Source: CAHJXF01 sp038254545
Lineage (GTDB): Bacteria > Pseudomonadota > Gammaproteobacteria > Burkholderiales > Burkholderiaceae_D
Assembly (NCBI GenBank): GCA_038254545.1
Contig: JBBSGB010000003.1
Location: 62,001-126,000 of the forward strand
Direction of reading: 5' to 3'
Length of the DNA stretch: 64,000 nt
Shown piece after piece: positions 63,044 to 64,000 of the stretch. The notes under the pieces were generated by a model. It was not told the DNA's origin and ran no database searches. It saw only the letters and a list, made by a program, of their open reading frames with translations. Position numbers and translations under genes: made by a program. Within the stretch, counting starts at the first letter, position 1; each line of letters begins with the position of its first letter.

Positions 63044-64000
63044 GAAGCTTCCTCCGCATGCGAGAGCTGCGCGTGTTGTTGCTTGAGTTGCTCGACCGTC
63101 GCCGTGAACTTCGCAACCCGCTCGCGCTCCGTCGCGACGACCTCGGCAGGCGCCTTGCCGACGAAGCTTTGGTTCGACAGCTTGCCGGCGGCCTTGCCGA
63201 TCTCGCCTTCGAGGCGCGCGATCTCCTTGGCGAGCCGCTCGCGTTCGGCATTGGTATCGATCTTCACATCGAGCATCAGGCGCGTATCGCCGACCACCTG
63301 CACGGGCGCGTTCGAGGCCGATTCATCGAGCCCTTCGACCACGGTCACGTCCGACAACTTTGCGAGCGCCTTCAGATAGGGTGCGATGGTCGCCAGGCGC
63401 GCGCGCGCCGCCTCGGTCGAAGCTGCCGCCACCAGAGGCACGCGCTGCGCGGGAGACATGCGCATCGTGCCGCGCAGATTGCGAACCGCATCGACGGTCC
63501 CCTTCAACTCGATCATCCACGCATCGGCGGCCGCATCGATCTTCTCGGGCTGCGATTGCGGATAACGGGCGATCATGATGCTCGTCACCGCGCCGGGCTC
63601 GGTCGCTCCTGCGAGCGGCGCAACCTTCTGCCACAACTCTTCAGTGATGAAGGGAATCACCGGATGCGCGAGCCGCAGCGTGGTCTCGAGGACGCGCAAC
63701 AGCGTGCGCCGGGTCGCGCGCTTCTGTGCATCGCTGCCGTCCTGCAATTGCACCTTCGCGAGTTCCAGATACCAGTCGCAGTATTCGTCCCACACGAATT
63801 GATAGATGGCCGACGCGGCGTGATCGAAACGATAGGTCGCAAAACCCGCCGCCACGTCCGCCTCGGTCCGTTGCAACTGGCCGACGATCCAGCGATCGGC
63901 CTGCGAGAAATCCAGATAGCCTTCGGGTCCGCAGTCGTGCGTGCATCGATCGAGGCCGCGATCGAAGTCCGACGCACCTTCGACATTCATCAACACGAAA
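63040..64000 (-). CDS. valS: Valyl-tRNA synthetase, C-terminal part (cut by window edge)
   Basis: About 319 residues of the C-terminal end. Visible are the anticodon-binding domain (YDFDHAASAIYQFVWDEYCDWYLELAK-type sequence, read in parts as DHAASAIYQFVWDEYCDWYL, and HPVIPFITEELWQKV) and the coiled-coil C-terminal arm, from about 63040 to 63290, with ERERLAKEIARLEGEIGKAA. The gene runs off the right end, so the catalytic HIGH and KMSKS motifs are outside. It is followed by a DUF2147 gene. Confidence 0.93.
   Translation of the reverse strand, partial: FVLMNVEGASDFDRGLDRCTHDCGPEGYLDFSQADRWIVGQLQRTEADVAAGFATYRFDHAASAIYQFVWDEYCDWYLELAKVQLQDGSDAQKRATRRTLLRVLETTLRLAHPVIPFITEELWQKVAPLAGATEPGAVTSIMIARYPQSQPEKIDAAADAWMIELKGTVDAVRNLRGTMRMSPAQRVPLVAAASTEAARARLATIAPYLKALAKLSDVTVVEGLDESASNAPVQVVGDTRLMLDVKIDTNAERERLAKEIARLEGEIGKAAGKLSNQSFVGKAPAEVVATERERVAKFTATVEQLKQQHAQLSHAEEAS

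Overview
The window looks like a chromosomal segment of a high-GC betaproteobacterium, probably of the Burkholderiales or a near relative. The support is gene content: an rpsU-yqeY-dnaG-rpoD block with a tRNA-Ile2 behind it, sucA-sucB-lpd, a phaC-phaA-phaB storage-polymer locus, PEP-CTERM/PrsT genes and a complete Kelly-Friedrich sox operon. No phage, transposase, integrase, CRISPR array or rRNA was seen. Both ends cut genes: the N-terminal part of a membrane sensor-like protein at 1-466 and the C-terminal part of valS at 63040-64000.

Layout. 0.5-1.8 kb: decayed remnants of cbbY (minus strand) and cbbR (plus strand) lie head to head, which looks like the scar of a deleted Calvin-cycle operon. 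1.9-12.8 kb: a YeeE/TsuA-like sulfur transporter faces a minus-strand sulfur-oxidation operon, arsR-type regulator-soxC-soxD-soxY-soxZ-dsrE-soxA-soxX-soxB-thioredoxin-(metallo-beta-lactamase/hydrolase fusion). Together the genes should oxidise thiosulfate to sulfate in the periplasm, now without the linked carbon-fixation genes. 12.9-14.4 kb: an ECF sigma factor with a SnoaL-like tail and a small monooxygenase-like protein. 14.7-22.8 kb: the 2-oxoglutarate dehydrogenase genes with a PspC-type membrane protein between sucB and lpd, then zapE and an exported coiled-coil protein. 22.9-29.2 kb: housekeeping genes (PP2C phosphatase, YdcH, DinG-family helicase, bamD, rluD, pgeF). 29.4-33.2 kb: the polyhydroxybutyrate genes. 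33.2-36.7 kb: an ArsR-like regulator, an RlmK-like methyltransferase, a gamma-glutamylcyclotransferase and a frameshifted YhiN-type flavoprotein. 36.9-42.2 kb: the macromolecular-synthesis block and tRNA-Ile2.

42.2-55.9 kb is the accessory part and the most interesting. It holds a PEP-CTERM protein behind a near-perfect sigma-54 promoter, the large TPR lipoprotein PrsT, an envelope transport locus (two FtsX/LolC-like permeases, a LolD-like ATPase, a LolA-like periplasmic protein and a DUF1302-like beta-barrel), and a three-gene operon encoding a FeeM-type N-acyl amino acid synthase, a ThiF/E1-like adenylyltransferase and a nitroreductase-fold protein. My inference is that the last operon makes an acylated, adenylation-dependent small molecule, and that the neighbouring locus may move it or another lipid across the envelope.

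56-64 kb: a class III aminotransferase, a DEAD-box RNA helicase, a CoA-binding protein, gluQ, a PAS-GGDEF diguanylate cyclase, a DUF2147 protein and valS. All family calls come from reading motifs and remembered family features; no database search or computation was run.
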